NCBI GenBank assembly: GCA_000226015.1
Contig: JH152728.1
Coordinates: 89,730-153,729 of the forward strand
DNA from: Mnemiopsis leidyi
Lineage: Eukaryota > Ctenophora > Tentaculata > Lobata > Bolinopsidae
Length of the DNA stretch: 64,000 nucleotides
Direction of reading: 5' to 3'
In this document: piece after piece, positions 50,883-61,609 of the stretch
How the letters are laid out: every line of letters starts with the position of its first letter
How positions within the stretch are numbered: the first letter of the stretch is position 1
Program-made: the position numbers and the translations under genes
Notes under the pieces: model-generated
Told to the model about the DNA's origin: nothing
Database searches by the model: none
The model's input: the letters and a program-made list of their open reading frames with translations, nothing else

Positions 50883-52278
50883 ATAAAATCTCTGACGGTC
50901 AAGGAGCCCCTCATTTCCTTCCACTTATGAAGCACCTTCACATGTTGCTATATAAGCTGCAAGGTGGCTGTTTAGTGTTTTACAGTTGTCAAGTTTACAG
51001 ATTACAGTTTACAGTTTAGTGTTTTATACAGTTGTCAAGTTTACAGTTTTCAGTGTACAGTTTAATGTTTTACAGTTTACAAGCTTATAGTGAAATGTTC
51101 ACAGTTGATTGTTCCATGATTTACAGTTTAAACTTTTGAAGTTTCATAGAATTGCAGTTTAGATTTTACCAGTTCTAGAGCTCGTGTCTAAATTATTTAA
51201 TCAAAATCAGGATATCTTGTTTGCAACCATTCAATACCTTTAGAACAAACTTAAAACACCAACTAAAATAAAACAATGGGTTTCATTACGAAAGCTATAC
51301 TACAAAAACAAGAAGTCTCAAAGAGTCAAAGTCAGTAGACAAGTATTGGACACTGGACAGGCTAAAAGAATAACTAAATATAAAAAGATAAAAAATAAAA
51401 AAGGTCGAATTACAAAACTGTGCCAGGGAGAAAAGTGACAAAATGTGTGTACAGTACAGTTCTGTGCCTACAACTACGACGACGATGGAACCCTAAAACA
51501 TGCGAAGCCCCTCAAACGCCAGAATGTACATACTTTTAAATCTTAAATCTTTGTGCAATGTACTCAGGTGAAAACCATTCTGGAAAGTTCATTAAATTCC
51601 GTACGTTCTTGCCGACTGAAACTAAACGTTGCAAAACAAATTGTAAAAAATGATGTAATGTGAGTGTGTGATATTTGAGGAAAGGCAGATCATAATCCAT
51701 CCCATCGCTAGTAGAGATAATGGAATTAATGATGTAATTCAAAATTATGTATAAGAATACAAGTAAGAATTTCAAAATTTACTCGATATTCGGAAAGAAT
51801 ACTGGTAAGTTAAGTATGTTCGTGATTCATTCATGAAGTTACTGACAGATAGCTAAATGCTAATCGATTACCAACCTAGATTACTTGATTGAAATCCGAA
51901 CATTAAGTGCGATTAAATTCAAATAGAAATGTCAGGTACCAAATCAATCATGAAATGAACATATGCTTTGTAAATCTATTTAGATGAATAAAAATGGCAA
52001 ATAGTGCCAAAAAAGTACCAAAAGCTTAAAAAGTTTAGAAGGCTGATAGAGTATCAGAACTTAAAAAGTTTAGAAGGAGATTACTTATTGCGCTGAAAAT
52101 CTGGGGATATTTAGAACAAATACAAAATACGCAAGATGAAAACATTGTAATTGCGATAACGCCAGTGAAGCTACTCTAAACATTCAGTCCAATTCTTTTT
52201 ACAGTTCACATGACGTCACTAAATCAGGTCTGACGACGTCACCAGACCTGTTGCGATGTCGTCATGGTGTGTAGCACA
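50883..52278. other. Intergenic spacer between SAV1 and Furry
   Basis: About 1.4 kb between the SAV1 stop and the Furry start, both on the minus strand. Should hold the SAV1 3' UTR and the Furry promoter. Contains CAGTTTACAGTTT-like low-complexity DNA at 50985-51160. No gene seen. Confidence 0.6.
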
Positions 52279-55200
52279 TCACACGTAAGTCTCGAGGTTT
52301 GGAGCAGCAGAAGGAGCTTGAGAGAGATCATGCAGCTGCATTCTATCTTCCAACTCTCGAATAATCCTGTTTCTGTGTTCCTACAGGGTTTATCTGTTTA
52401 AGTTGGTTACATCACATTACAAACTACTAAACTACCTCAAAAAAACTATTAACAGAAACTTAAATGACAAGAAGAAAATGACAATTTTGAGAAATATCAA
52501 ACTTGACAAACTATCAAAGTACCAGCACCAGAATTTACATCAATGCGACTCTTAAACTACAAAACTACAAAACTACAAAACTACAAAACTACAAAACTAC
52601 AAAACTACTAAACTACTAAACTACTAAACTACCAAACTACCAAACTACTAAACTACTAAACTACTAAACTACTAAACTACTAAACTACTAAACTACTAAA
52701 CTACAAAACTACTAAACTACTAAACTACTAAACTACTAAACTCCTAACTGCTAAACTACTAAACTACAAAAACTACTAAACTACTAAGCTACTAAACTAC
52801 TAAACTACTAAAAACTACTAAACTACTAAACTACTAAACTACTAACCTACTAAACTACTAAACTACTAAACTACCAAACTACCAAACTACCAAACTACCA
52901 AACTACCAAACTACTAAACTACTAATCTACAAAACTACTAAACTACTAAACTACTAAACTACTAAACTAGTAAACTACTAAACTACTAAACTACTAAACT
53001 ACAAACGAAGTAAACAATACCTCGTACTGCTCGATGCACTGTTTGAGCTCCTGTCTGTAGAGTCTAGTCATCATGGTCTGGTACTTGTCCAGGTTGGTGT
53101 ACGACTCTTCACTCCACTCGTACTGGTTTACCGGCGACTGTGCGTACTCTTGTAGCCACATCGGTATCTCCTGCAATGTGTCACGTGTCACGTGTAGTGT
53201 CACGTGTAGTGTCACGTGTAATGTCACATGCGGTGTCACGTGTAGTGTCACGTGTAGTGACACGTGTAGTGTCACGTGTAGTGTCACGTGTAATGTCACG
53301 TGTAGTGTCACGTGTAATGTCACGTGTACTGTCACGTGTAGTAGTGACATGTGTAGTGTCACATACATAGTGTCACGTGTAAAGTCACGTGTAGTGTCAC
53401 GTGTAGTGTCACGTGTAATGTCACGTGTAATGTCACGTGTAGTGTCACGTGTAGCGTCACGTGTAATGTCATGTGTAGTGTCACACGTGTAATGTCACGT
53501 GTAATGTCACGTGTAGTGTCACGTGTAGTGTCACGTGTAATGTCACGTGTAATGTCACGTGAAGTGCCACGTGCAGTGACACGTGTAGTGTCACGTGTAC
53601 TGTCACGTGTAATATCACGTGTAATGTCACGTGTAATGTCACGTGTAATGTCACGTGTAGTGTCACGTGTAGTGTCACGTGACAGGTGTTACAATTGTGT
53701 CGACATGTGGGGTGTTATTCTGAAATTATAGGATTTGACATGACTTGGTGAAGTTTGGCGATTTACTAATTGTACTACTATTAATGAGACATCTGTTGAG
53801 GTCGTTACTTCGTTAATAAGTAGTGCAAAGAACCACAATCACAAGAAATCATTTGTAAAGTAACAGTCGTTATAATCAGCATTCTCGATTTCACGGCATA
53901 ATTGACTTTATACTTTCATACAAACCCGGCCTTGTTCATAAACAAGAAAATGTCAACTTTCTCGTAAGGACATACCACAAAAAGAACCTTACACAATTCC
54001 AGAATTCAATGCATTGTTACGTTGGACAGTGTATCTTCTAACTCTGTAATCGGATATATCACTTTACATTGTGAAACGATATTATCTTATCAGATTCATT
54101 TAACTTGACTTGTAAACAAGTTCCAAATTAATAAGTTTATTTCAACATCCTGCCTATTTTTAGGTTTTTTGGGTCAAAAATATTTTTCGCATTCCGTGAC
54201 GTTGATTGACTAATAAGAAGTAAGGTACGACCAATCAATATTCAGCAACGAAATCACGAGACATTAAAGTTTCATGATCATCCTGGATGATTCATCCACT
54301 ATTCCTTTCTCAATTTTCTACGGCAACTTTTAATAATTTGATTAAGAGAAATGATAAAACGATATTAAATATAAATTACTAAGCAGCTGAATCATTACAA
54401 AAATTATATCCTAGAAACTAATCGGACGCATACTCAATACTCTGAATTTTACTCTGCAATACAGTTCCCAACTCAACAGATGCAGCAGCAATAACCCTTC
54501 TCTTCAACAGACAAAACTCTTCTCCTGCAATCGGAGAAAGAATCACACCCCCAGCCTCACTCAATATCACACTCGCTGCTGCCATGTCCCAGATATGCAT
54601 CCCAAATTCAAAGTACCCATCTGCGTGACCTGCCGCTATCGCACACATATTCAGCGCTGCGCTGCCTTGCATTCGCAACCCGTGACACGCATCCGGTTCT
54701 ACGCACACGGCTGTGATATTCCGGGATTTAATAACTAAAGTCTCCGCATCACGTCGTCCCCCCATCTCACACAACAACAGTGCCTTATTCAGTTTGGTTT
54801 CCCCGGTAACGCGGATTGGAAAGCCGTTAAGCTGCGCACCGTAACCACGTCGACCCGTGTACAGATGATCTAGTACAGGGTTGTAGACCACACCGAACTG
54901 TACAGTCTTGTTGACGGTGAAGCCTATAACTATGCAGGTATGGGGGTAGCGGTGCACGAAGTTCATGGTCCCGTCTATCGGGTCTACAATCCAGGTAGGG
55001 GAGTCTCCAAACACCACCTTACCTGGGGGAGGCGTTGTGTTTTTACAGGCTACTTGAGCTACTTTCGGGTTTAGGTCTTATTGCTATGACTTTACTAATT
55101 GTTACGAATGATGTGGTGACAGTATTCTACAAGATTTATATCATCTGAAAATTGAACAACTGTATGCCAGATATTAAGAATGAAATTTGACACAAGTAAG

Positions 55201-58200
55201 TTGGAATAGCAACTTACCGTCCTCTGAAACACTCTCCTCCCCAATAAACACATGTTCTGGATACTTCTCCTTCACCCTTTCAAATATCAGTTTCTCTATT
55301 GCTTTGTCTGTCTCTGTTAAAACAACCAGGGATATCATGTTTAAATCCACACAAATATGATTAATAGGCAGCAAAATTTGGAGCATTTTGTTATCAGATG
55401 CATATTTGCTAATTTGTAAACTTTTTACAAGACACACAAATGATCTACCGGTACTAAACATTTATACTAAACAATAACCTACCAGTACTAAACATTTATA
55501 CCAAACAGTAACCCACCAGTTACTAAGTCTGAGGAAGATTCCTTAGTCTCGACATTCTTGTCAGAGTTATAGGCCGGTGAGAAGAGACGTGTTGCTTCCT
55601 TCACAATCGTCAGAGTAAAGTTATACTCTTCTTCGTAAGGAAACATGGCTACAGAGGTTTTAGTTGTCATGTCAGAGGCTAGAAGTATCAAAAAATTTAT
55701 AGTGCCTGCTCCCTGAGCGCTAGGATGATGCAGTCTGTTTTTCTTCTATTCTGCTGTCTACACCCATTACTTCTACCCTACATAACTACCCTACATAACT
55801 AGTAACTACCCGCAAAAAATATGGCCAGAGACGGTACCTTGCCTACTTCATTCCTAACTTTGAAGAGTTCTGAAAACGGAATGTCTTAACATCAAGATTC
55901 TCTCATTGGAAATGTCAGCAGCGTTAATGATGGCAGCTTTATCACATTTGTTACAAGACAGAAATAGATTGGCCAGGCAGGTACACATCTGCTTGTGATA
56001 TGTGTAGATTTAGTAGGCGTGATGATCACACATTACAGTAAGACATACAACCACACTGCAACGATTAACAGTTTGCACTGCTCCAATTAACTGTGCTCTA
56101 CATGGATTTCTATTTCGTCCTTTAAATTTTGAGCGGAATTTACCATATAACCAGCAAAAAGGTACGAATAGAGTCAAGTAGAAAATGGAGGTGGAATTAT
56201 AATGTATAGGAGATGTACATTTAACAGTTAGCCTGGCTCTAATTAACTTTGTGTAGCAACAACTGCATGTAGGAAGATGTGTGAACTAATTAACTAATGA
56301 AGATGTGTGAACTAATTAACTAATGAAGGAGATGTGTGAACTAATTAACTAATGAAGATGTGTGAACTAATTAACTATGGATGAGGCAAACCCAAAACTG
56401 TGAGATGTATCCACATTTAAAAGTGAATGTTTGGTGCGGTCAGAGTTGTATAAATTGTACTTGTATACCTGTGCAAATACTTGTAAATTGTACTAGTTTA
56501 AACTGAGAATGTAAACTGCTCCCGCAGTACCGCCATGATATAATGTGCTGAAATACAATACACGAAGATACAGTGTACAAAAATATAATGTAATTCGCTA
56601 CTTCAAGTCGCACTTTCGACGTGTAAATGTGCAGTTGTTAAATTTTAACAACGCATTTTATAAGAAGGCCCTGCAATACATCAATTTATTTATATACTTG
56701 CGATAGAAATAGAACAAAAGAACTTATTGATTAGAAGAAAATTTGAGTGGAAACACAAATTGCTTTATCGACTAGAAAGCAAAATATAATTATGTACAGA
56801 TATCATATGGTTATATGGCTGAAACAGCTGAACATGTGGAGAAGAACAGTAAACTCGGAAACAATTTAAGATATGGGGAAGATCTACATAAGACCGATAT
56901 AAGGAAACCCAACCTCAATTTGATACTGGGATGGGGGTACATAAGTCGAACTGTGAGCTTTTTCTTGTAGCATCTTTCGCTGCTTAACGGCCTGAAATAG
57001 ACATGACTATTACAGTACATGATTCTACAACATACCAATAAGTAGCACATGTTAAAAACTACATTAGAAATAAATATATCCTTAGTTTGATTCAAATTTA
57101 CACTTGTGAGCGTCTGTATTGTGCTATGTTAAATTGTTTCTTTTATTTTAATTTAAACTGGTCAGTGTCTGTATTGTGCAACGTTAAATGGTTGTTATTT
57201 TAATTTAAACTGGTCAGTGTCTGTATTGTGATACGTTAAATGGTTTTTATTTTAATTTAAACTGGTCAGTGTCTGTATTGTGATACGTTAAATGGCTGCT
57301 CTGTCAACAGAACAAAGAATCATGACTCACTGCCAGGGCCTGGGCATGTTGTTCCCCCGACACCGGATTTGGCAGGGAGCCAGGGTGTTTGAACTGGGCT
57401 GTTTTTGTGATGTGGTTAACAAAGTACTCCCCATACTCGTTGTTGTACACTCTCTCCCAACCTGATCATGAGATCGTCAACAGGTAACGTGATGTTACGA
57501 ATTGAAATAACGCAAAGACTACGTTCAATTTAGGTTTAAAATAATCTTTACACTTCTATACAACTTGGTTCGTCTCATTGCTCAAAACCAGCGGTTCTAA
57601 AATCCAATATTTGATTGTTACACTTATAATACATACCAGGTGGCAGGTCAGCTTTTTCGTGGGGGTGGTTCCAATGTTGGGTGTCAGTTGGAAGATGGCA
57701 GTAATATATCCGTCCTGGTAAGTGGAACATTCAATTTTATTATGCTTAACTACAAAACAATAATTGGCAGTTCGGCTAGGCCTGCTTACAGGATAAACGG
57801 ATTAAAGAAGGAATCTGATCAACTTTTATCGCATATAACTTATCCAGATTTTGAATGAATGATGAAACTCTCAAGTCTCAACTGACCAGTTGAAAGAAAC
57901 CGTAGTTCCCAACCAGGAGGAAGCTCTTTAGCTAAGTTGTAATTCTGATCTGCAAGTGTGAACATGCCACTGCCGTTACTAAACTGAAATATCATGCATC
58001 TTGAATGAATTTCATTTAATGCTGATCATATTATATTTCAAGTACCAAGTATCTGACAGTTGGTTAAAGTAGGTATTATTTCTGTGTTACTTAATTTATG
58101 AATTACGAAAATTGAATTGAATTGAAACATTAGGTTTTGCTTCTTTTATCAACTCGTACCCTGACATTTGAGCTGCTGCCACTAGAACAGGAGCTTTTAG

Positions 58201-58781
58201 ATTCACTTCTTCGTAGTTGTCCCAGCCTTGTCTCATCAAACTCTGCTGAGTAAACTTGTTGGAAATCTGTGTTGTGATCTGTCATGCACCAACCCCCTCT
58301 GATTTCTCCAGAGGGGACACCTGCAAATATTACTGACTAAAATTACAACGCAGATAACCTACCAAAATTGGTTGATATAAATTATGCCCTGGCCTGGTTA
58401 TCTCCTAAGGTAGGCAAGAGGCAGACTAAATATCAATAATATTATATATCCTGATAGCCCTGATAGATTTCACGAAACTAAATATCGCATGACAAAAATT
58501 TAGAGTCCCACTTGCAAATTTTAACGTCTTTAATTGGAGCAGTGTTTTAACATTTTGCCAAAGTGCACTAACTAGTCTAGGGAGACTTATCTGCAACTTA
58601 CCATCATTTTTTATGGCATCATTGTAATTTGGTGGCAGAACTCCTTTGTTCATACAACTAAATTCATCTCTTCTGCAATAAAGTTGTGTTTGATTATCAT
58701 TATCAGGGATTGACTCATGCATGGAATTGTGACAACAAGTTGGAGTCATATCAAATTTTTGAAATAAGCCTCTCACTTGAC
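52279..58781 (-). CDS. SAV1: Salvador homolog, Hippo-pathway WW/SARAH adaptor, N-terminus incomplete
   Basis: Exons in phase: 58781-58602, 58320-58160, 57983-57887, 57714-57637, 57461-57331, 56991-56914, 53170-53021 and 52380-52279; 324 codons visible against 383 in human SAV1. WW1: LPPGWELRFLSTGRIYYCHL to TQHWNHP. WW2 follows at once: LPPGWERVYNNEYGEYFVNH to AQFEHP. This close pair is the Salvador signature. SARAH region: EIPMWLQEYAQSPVNQYEW, LDKYQTMMTRLYRQELKQCI, EQYEEHRNRIIRELEDRM, aligning with human EIPDWLQVYARAPV and ELEQIVKMYEAYRQALLTEL. SAV1 binds MST/Hippo through SARAH and helps it activate LATS in the cytoplasm. Upstream of the WW pair the sequence is low in similarity, as usual for the family. 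The first exon(s) right of 58781 were not found. The exon 53170-53021 is hemmed in by repeat arrays on both sides. The intron 56913-53171 contains the IMPA gene. Confidence 0.92.
52555..53005. repeat. AAACTACT microsatellite, about 450 bp
   Basis: Runs of ACTAAACT with a few ACAA and ACCA variants, ending 15 bp from the donor of the SAV1 SARAH exon. Confidence 0.97.
53171..53690. repeat. 12-bp array with dozens of CACGTG palindromes
   Basis: GTGTCACGTGTA(A/G)T repeated about 40 times, starting immediately beside the acceptor of SAV1 exon 53170-53021. Each unit carries the palindrome CACGTG, the E-box bound by bHLH factors of the MAX/USF/MITF kind. Long reading frames across it are repeat artefacts. 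Confidence 0.95.
54418..55670 (-). CDS. IMPA1: Inositol monophosphatase
   Basis: Exons 55670-55517, 55313-55218 and 55022-54418 join in phase to give 284 aa (human IMPA1 277). Start MTTKTSVAMFPYEEEYNFT. Metal-binding and catalytic motifs are intact: DLVTETDKAIEKL, HVFIGEESVSEDG (the GEE glutamate), WIVDPIDGTMNFVHRYPH (motif A, with Met for the usual second Thr), GSAALNMCAIAAGHADGYFE and HIWDMAAASVILSEAGGVI (motif B; WDMAAA where WDVAGA or WDxAAG is usual). The enzyme removes phosphate from inositol monophosphates in the cytosol with Mg2+, feeding phosphoinositide synthesis; it is the lithium-sensitive family. The whole gene lies within the SAV1 intron 56913-53171 and on the same strand, so it must use its own promoter and be skipped by SAV1 splicing. 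Confidence 0.95.
56272..56375. repeat. About 26-bp tandem repeat, 4 copies
   Basis: GATGTGTGAACTAATTAACT repeated between SAV1 exon 56991-56914 and the IMPA gene. Confidence 0.9.
57105..57295. repeat. 51-bp tandem repeat, 4 copies, near a SAV1 donor
   Basis: GTGTCTGTATTGTG starts units at 57166, 57217 and 57269 plus a diverged first copy. It ends about 35 bp from the donor of SAV1 exon 57461-57331. Confidence 0.9.
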
Positions 58782-60590
58782 CTAAATGAAACACACAAGT
58801 TGAGAATTAAACAATAAATAATTTTCTTAGATCTCTTTGCTGGCCAATTGTGGCACATGATGCTCCTTATTTCTTGCACTGCAAGCACTTGGCCATTGCT
58901 GTTGCGCTCATGGGAAAGGTGCCCCTCATCACGGTCAAGGCTATGTGACTTTGCATCCTCTAACTTTTAGCACGGTCTTGGCACAAACTGAGACAGACAC
59001 TCCAGAGGGGTGTCCTTCTCTGCCCTGTCCCCCCATCAGCGAGTATGTGTTTGTTTAGATGCAGTGTTACAGTCTTAAAACACTTTCAATTTAGTATTCT
59101 AATGTTTTTAAAAACTTTATTATCTGTTTACTACTACTAATACATTATCTGTTTAGTTGTTTTGGGAGTGCTCACGGTGTCTCTGCGCTCCAGGCACTTA
59201 ATTATTATTTGCTTTGCTTGCAAAATGAATTGTAGTATGATTTGTTTGATGAAATGCAGTATATCAAAATTCTATTTTTCTATTATAACTAGCATGAACT
59301 CTAGTTTTCTGTAATGTCACCCTTAAAGGCAATGTGCATCTAGAATTTCTCAGAAATTTGCCAGGCCATATATGCATGGCAGGGCGTGATGGTCGCGACA
59401 AAAGGTAAATAACCTACAACCCTCTCCCCACCTCTAACCTTCCTCCCCTCCACCTTCCATCCTTCCTACAACTGCCTCCCTTGCTCTAGCCTTCTTGATC
59501 CCTCTACCCCTGCTACTAAATCTAGATGAATGATTTGTCGGAGCCACTTGAGTCAAGTATACGTTTCCGAAGGACATAAAGTGTGATAAAACCTGACATA
59601 AAATGCTTATGGTAAAGCAGTAGCATAGGTCTGCTGGTGATAATGGTGTCAAGGGCTGGGCAGACAGAGATATACATATACTAGGGGATAGGCCCAGATA
59701 ACGAAAGATTACCACCCCTATTATAACGCATCAGAGTTTAGTGTAGAGAGTTAGGTAACCTCGGTGTTACTTAGCTCTCAGATCTGTTATTTGTCTTATA
59801 ACCTGAACTACTTTTGATATGATCTCACCCCAAATATTCAGCTCACTTATTTGTATAACTTGCATACTCCCAATGAATAACTTTTTTTACGAAGTAAACG
59901 GAAATAAAATAGAATTACATTCAATACATGGTTTTATCATGAAAATAAAAATTTGTGTACAACTGTTATAAATAACTGGTATAAATAACTGGTATAAATA
60001 ACTAAAACATTGAACAGCACATAAACTAAAGCTTAAGTTGATGCATTTTAGGCAACACACATCCATAATTGGGCATGTAGAAACAAAACTACAACCTTGC
60101 ATGTGCACTAACCCGTTTCCAACCCATCACCAAATATGGTTCATGACTCCACGCCACCCAACAAAAAAACTTCCATTTGTAGCCTCGACAGGCAAACAAT
60201 CAAAGAACACGTTACAAGTATTATAGTGTAGACACGCTGGGTATGCCCAGTCAACGTGAAACATTTATACCTTTTTTTAACTGCATCAGAAAACATCTAT
60301 CAGGATCAACCATTCAAACGGTAAGCCCAGGGGTATCCATATTTTGGCATATCAATTGAAAAGAACAACCTTAGACGTTCACTTGTCCGTTACCGTGTTT
60401 CCTACTTTATGATGCAGTTACCTAATGAATAAAGGTAATTAAATTAAAGGTAATTTGTTCATTGTTAAAAAACTTTATGGTTTATATCAATAATTGATAA
60501 AACAGCAGGAACTTTTTGCAGCATCTCACCAATACACTGCCCTGTCGAATACTTGGAAATAATTGCCATTTGGCCGATTTAAGATCTAGA
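58782..60590. other. Upstream of SAV1, no gene recognised
   Basis: No exon with convincing coding character. A pyrimidine-rich run (59415-59475) and a GGTATAAATAACT triplet at 59975-60005 are the only structure seen. Missing SAV1 5' exons may lie here. Confidence 0.5.
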
Positions 60591-60597
60591 TTAATTT

Positions 60598-61605
60598 CTA
60601 GCGGCCATCACGCGCTTTTACGCATTTCTGGCCTGCAGCGAAATCCTAAACGCGCATCGCCCGTTGATAAACAAACTTTTATCTGCAGTATAGTATTAAT
60701 ACTGTTGATACTAATTTAATCTAACCAGGTGCTTACGCCGCGCGCGGCGGCTTGACGAGATGATATCCGTCTGACATTCGAACGAAACGTTAGAACGTCA
60801 AGAGAGCAGCAAGCTTGAGCTGCGAGTCGGGTAACGCCTCGACGCGACCGGCGGCGGCTGCTTCGCAGCTAAAATTGCAGTCACCTCTTATAGCCAACAT
60901 AGCCGCGCCGCTGTGGCTCGCGCTGCGCGCGCCCAATCGGGACGCGTCCGTCCTAATTTCGCGCTAAGCTCGCACAGGAATGTACGTGTTTAGCAAACAT
61001 TGCTCTAACCAGCGCTAGAGCTACAGTGCTATGTTGGCTTAGCGCAAATGATACTCTTAAGAGCGTACTTGCATTGCCTGGGGCCGACCTCAGGCTAATT
61101 GTTGCTTTTGAAACGTAAACAGCTACAGTAAAGAGCCGTGCATCGCCCAGTTACGTGATTGTACAGCAGCGCGCACCCTCCCGTCATTTTGTTCTCGCTT
61201 CGAAAATTACTGTTACTATTGTCTAAGTCAAAGTAGTTTTTGTTAGTCAATATTTTATGTTAGTTATTATAGCAAACTTCTTGTCGAGGTATTACCCGAC
61301 CCGCGCGCGGCTCGCAGTTTTCTGCTCTCCTCGTTAGAACGTTAGACGGATATCATCTCGTCAACAAACTTCCTTCATATGCCGTGAGTAGAAGTTATTC
61401 ATTAACTTTGTAGGTTGATAACCTACTGTCGCGGCCATCACGCGCTATGTTGTCTGACTTCGTCCGACCCTCATTCGAAGTGAATAGAGGGAATAAAATG
61501 ACAGGAGGGTGCGCGCTGCCGTACAAGCTGTCACGCATTTCTGGCCTGGCGAAGAAATTCTAGACGCGCATCGCCCGTTGACATTAACTCTGTCTTCTTT
61601 CTTAA
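60598..61605. mobile_element. GC-rich nested inverted-repeat element
   Basis: TTGACGAGATGATATCCGTC at 60752 has its reverse complement at about 61346-61365, giving a unit of about 615 bp with terminal inverted repeats. A second inverted pair, GCAGCGCGCACCCTCCCGTC near 61163 and its reverse complement near 61495-61520, overlaps its right end. A direct repeat, GCGGCCATCACGCGCT with ATTTCTGGCCTG and ACGCGCATCGCCCGTTGA, lies on both sides (60600-60666, 61434-61582). No coding capacity seen; looks like one non-autonomous DNA element inserted in another. Class not assigned. Confidence 0.65.
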
Positions 61606-61609
61606 ACAG

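Noticed and set aside
53073-53731. Long open frames with SRVVSRVMSRV-type translation on both strands
   Set aside because: They are translations of the 12-bp CACGTG array, open in several frames at once.
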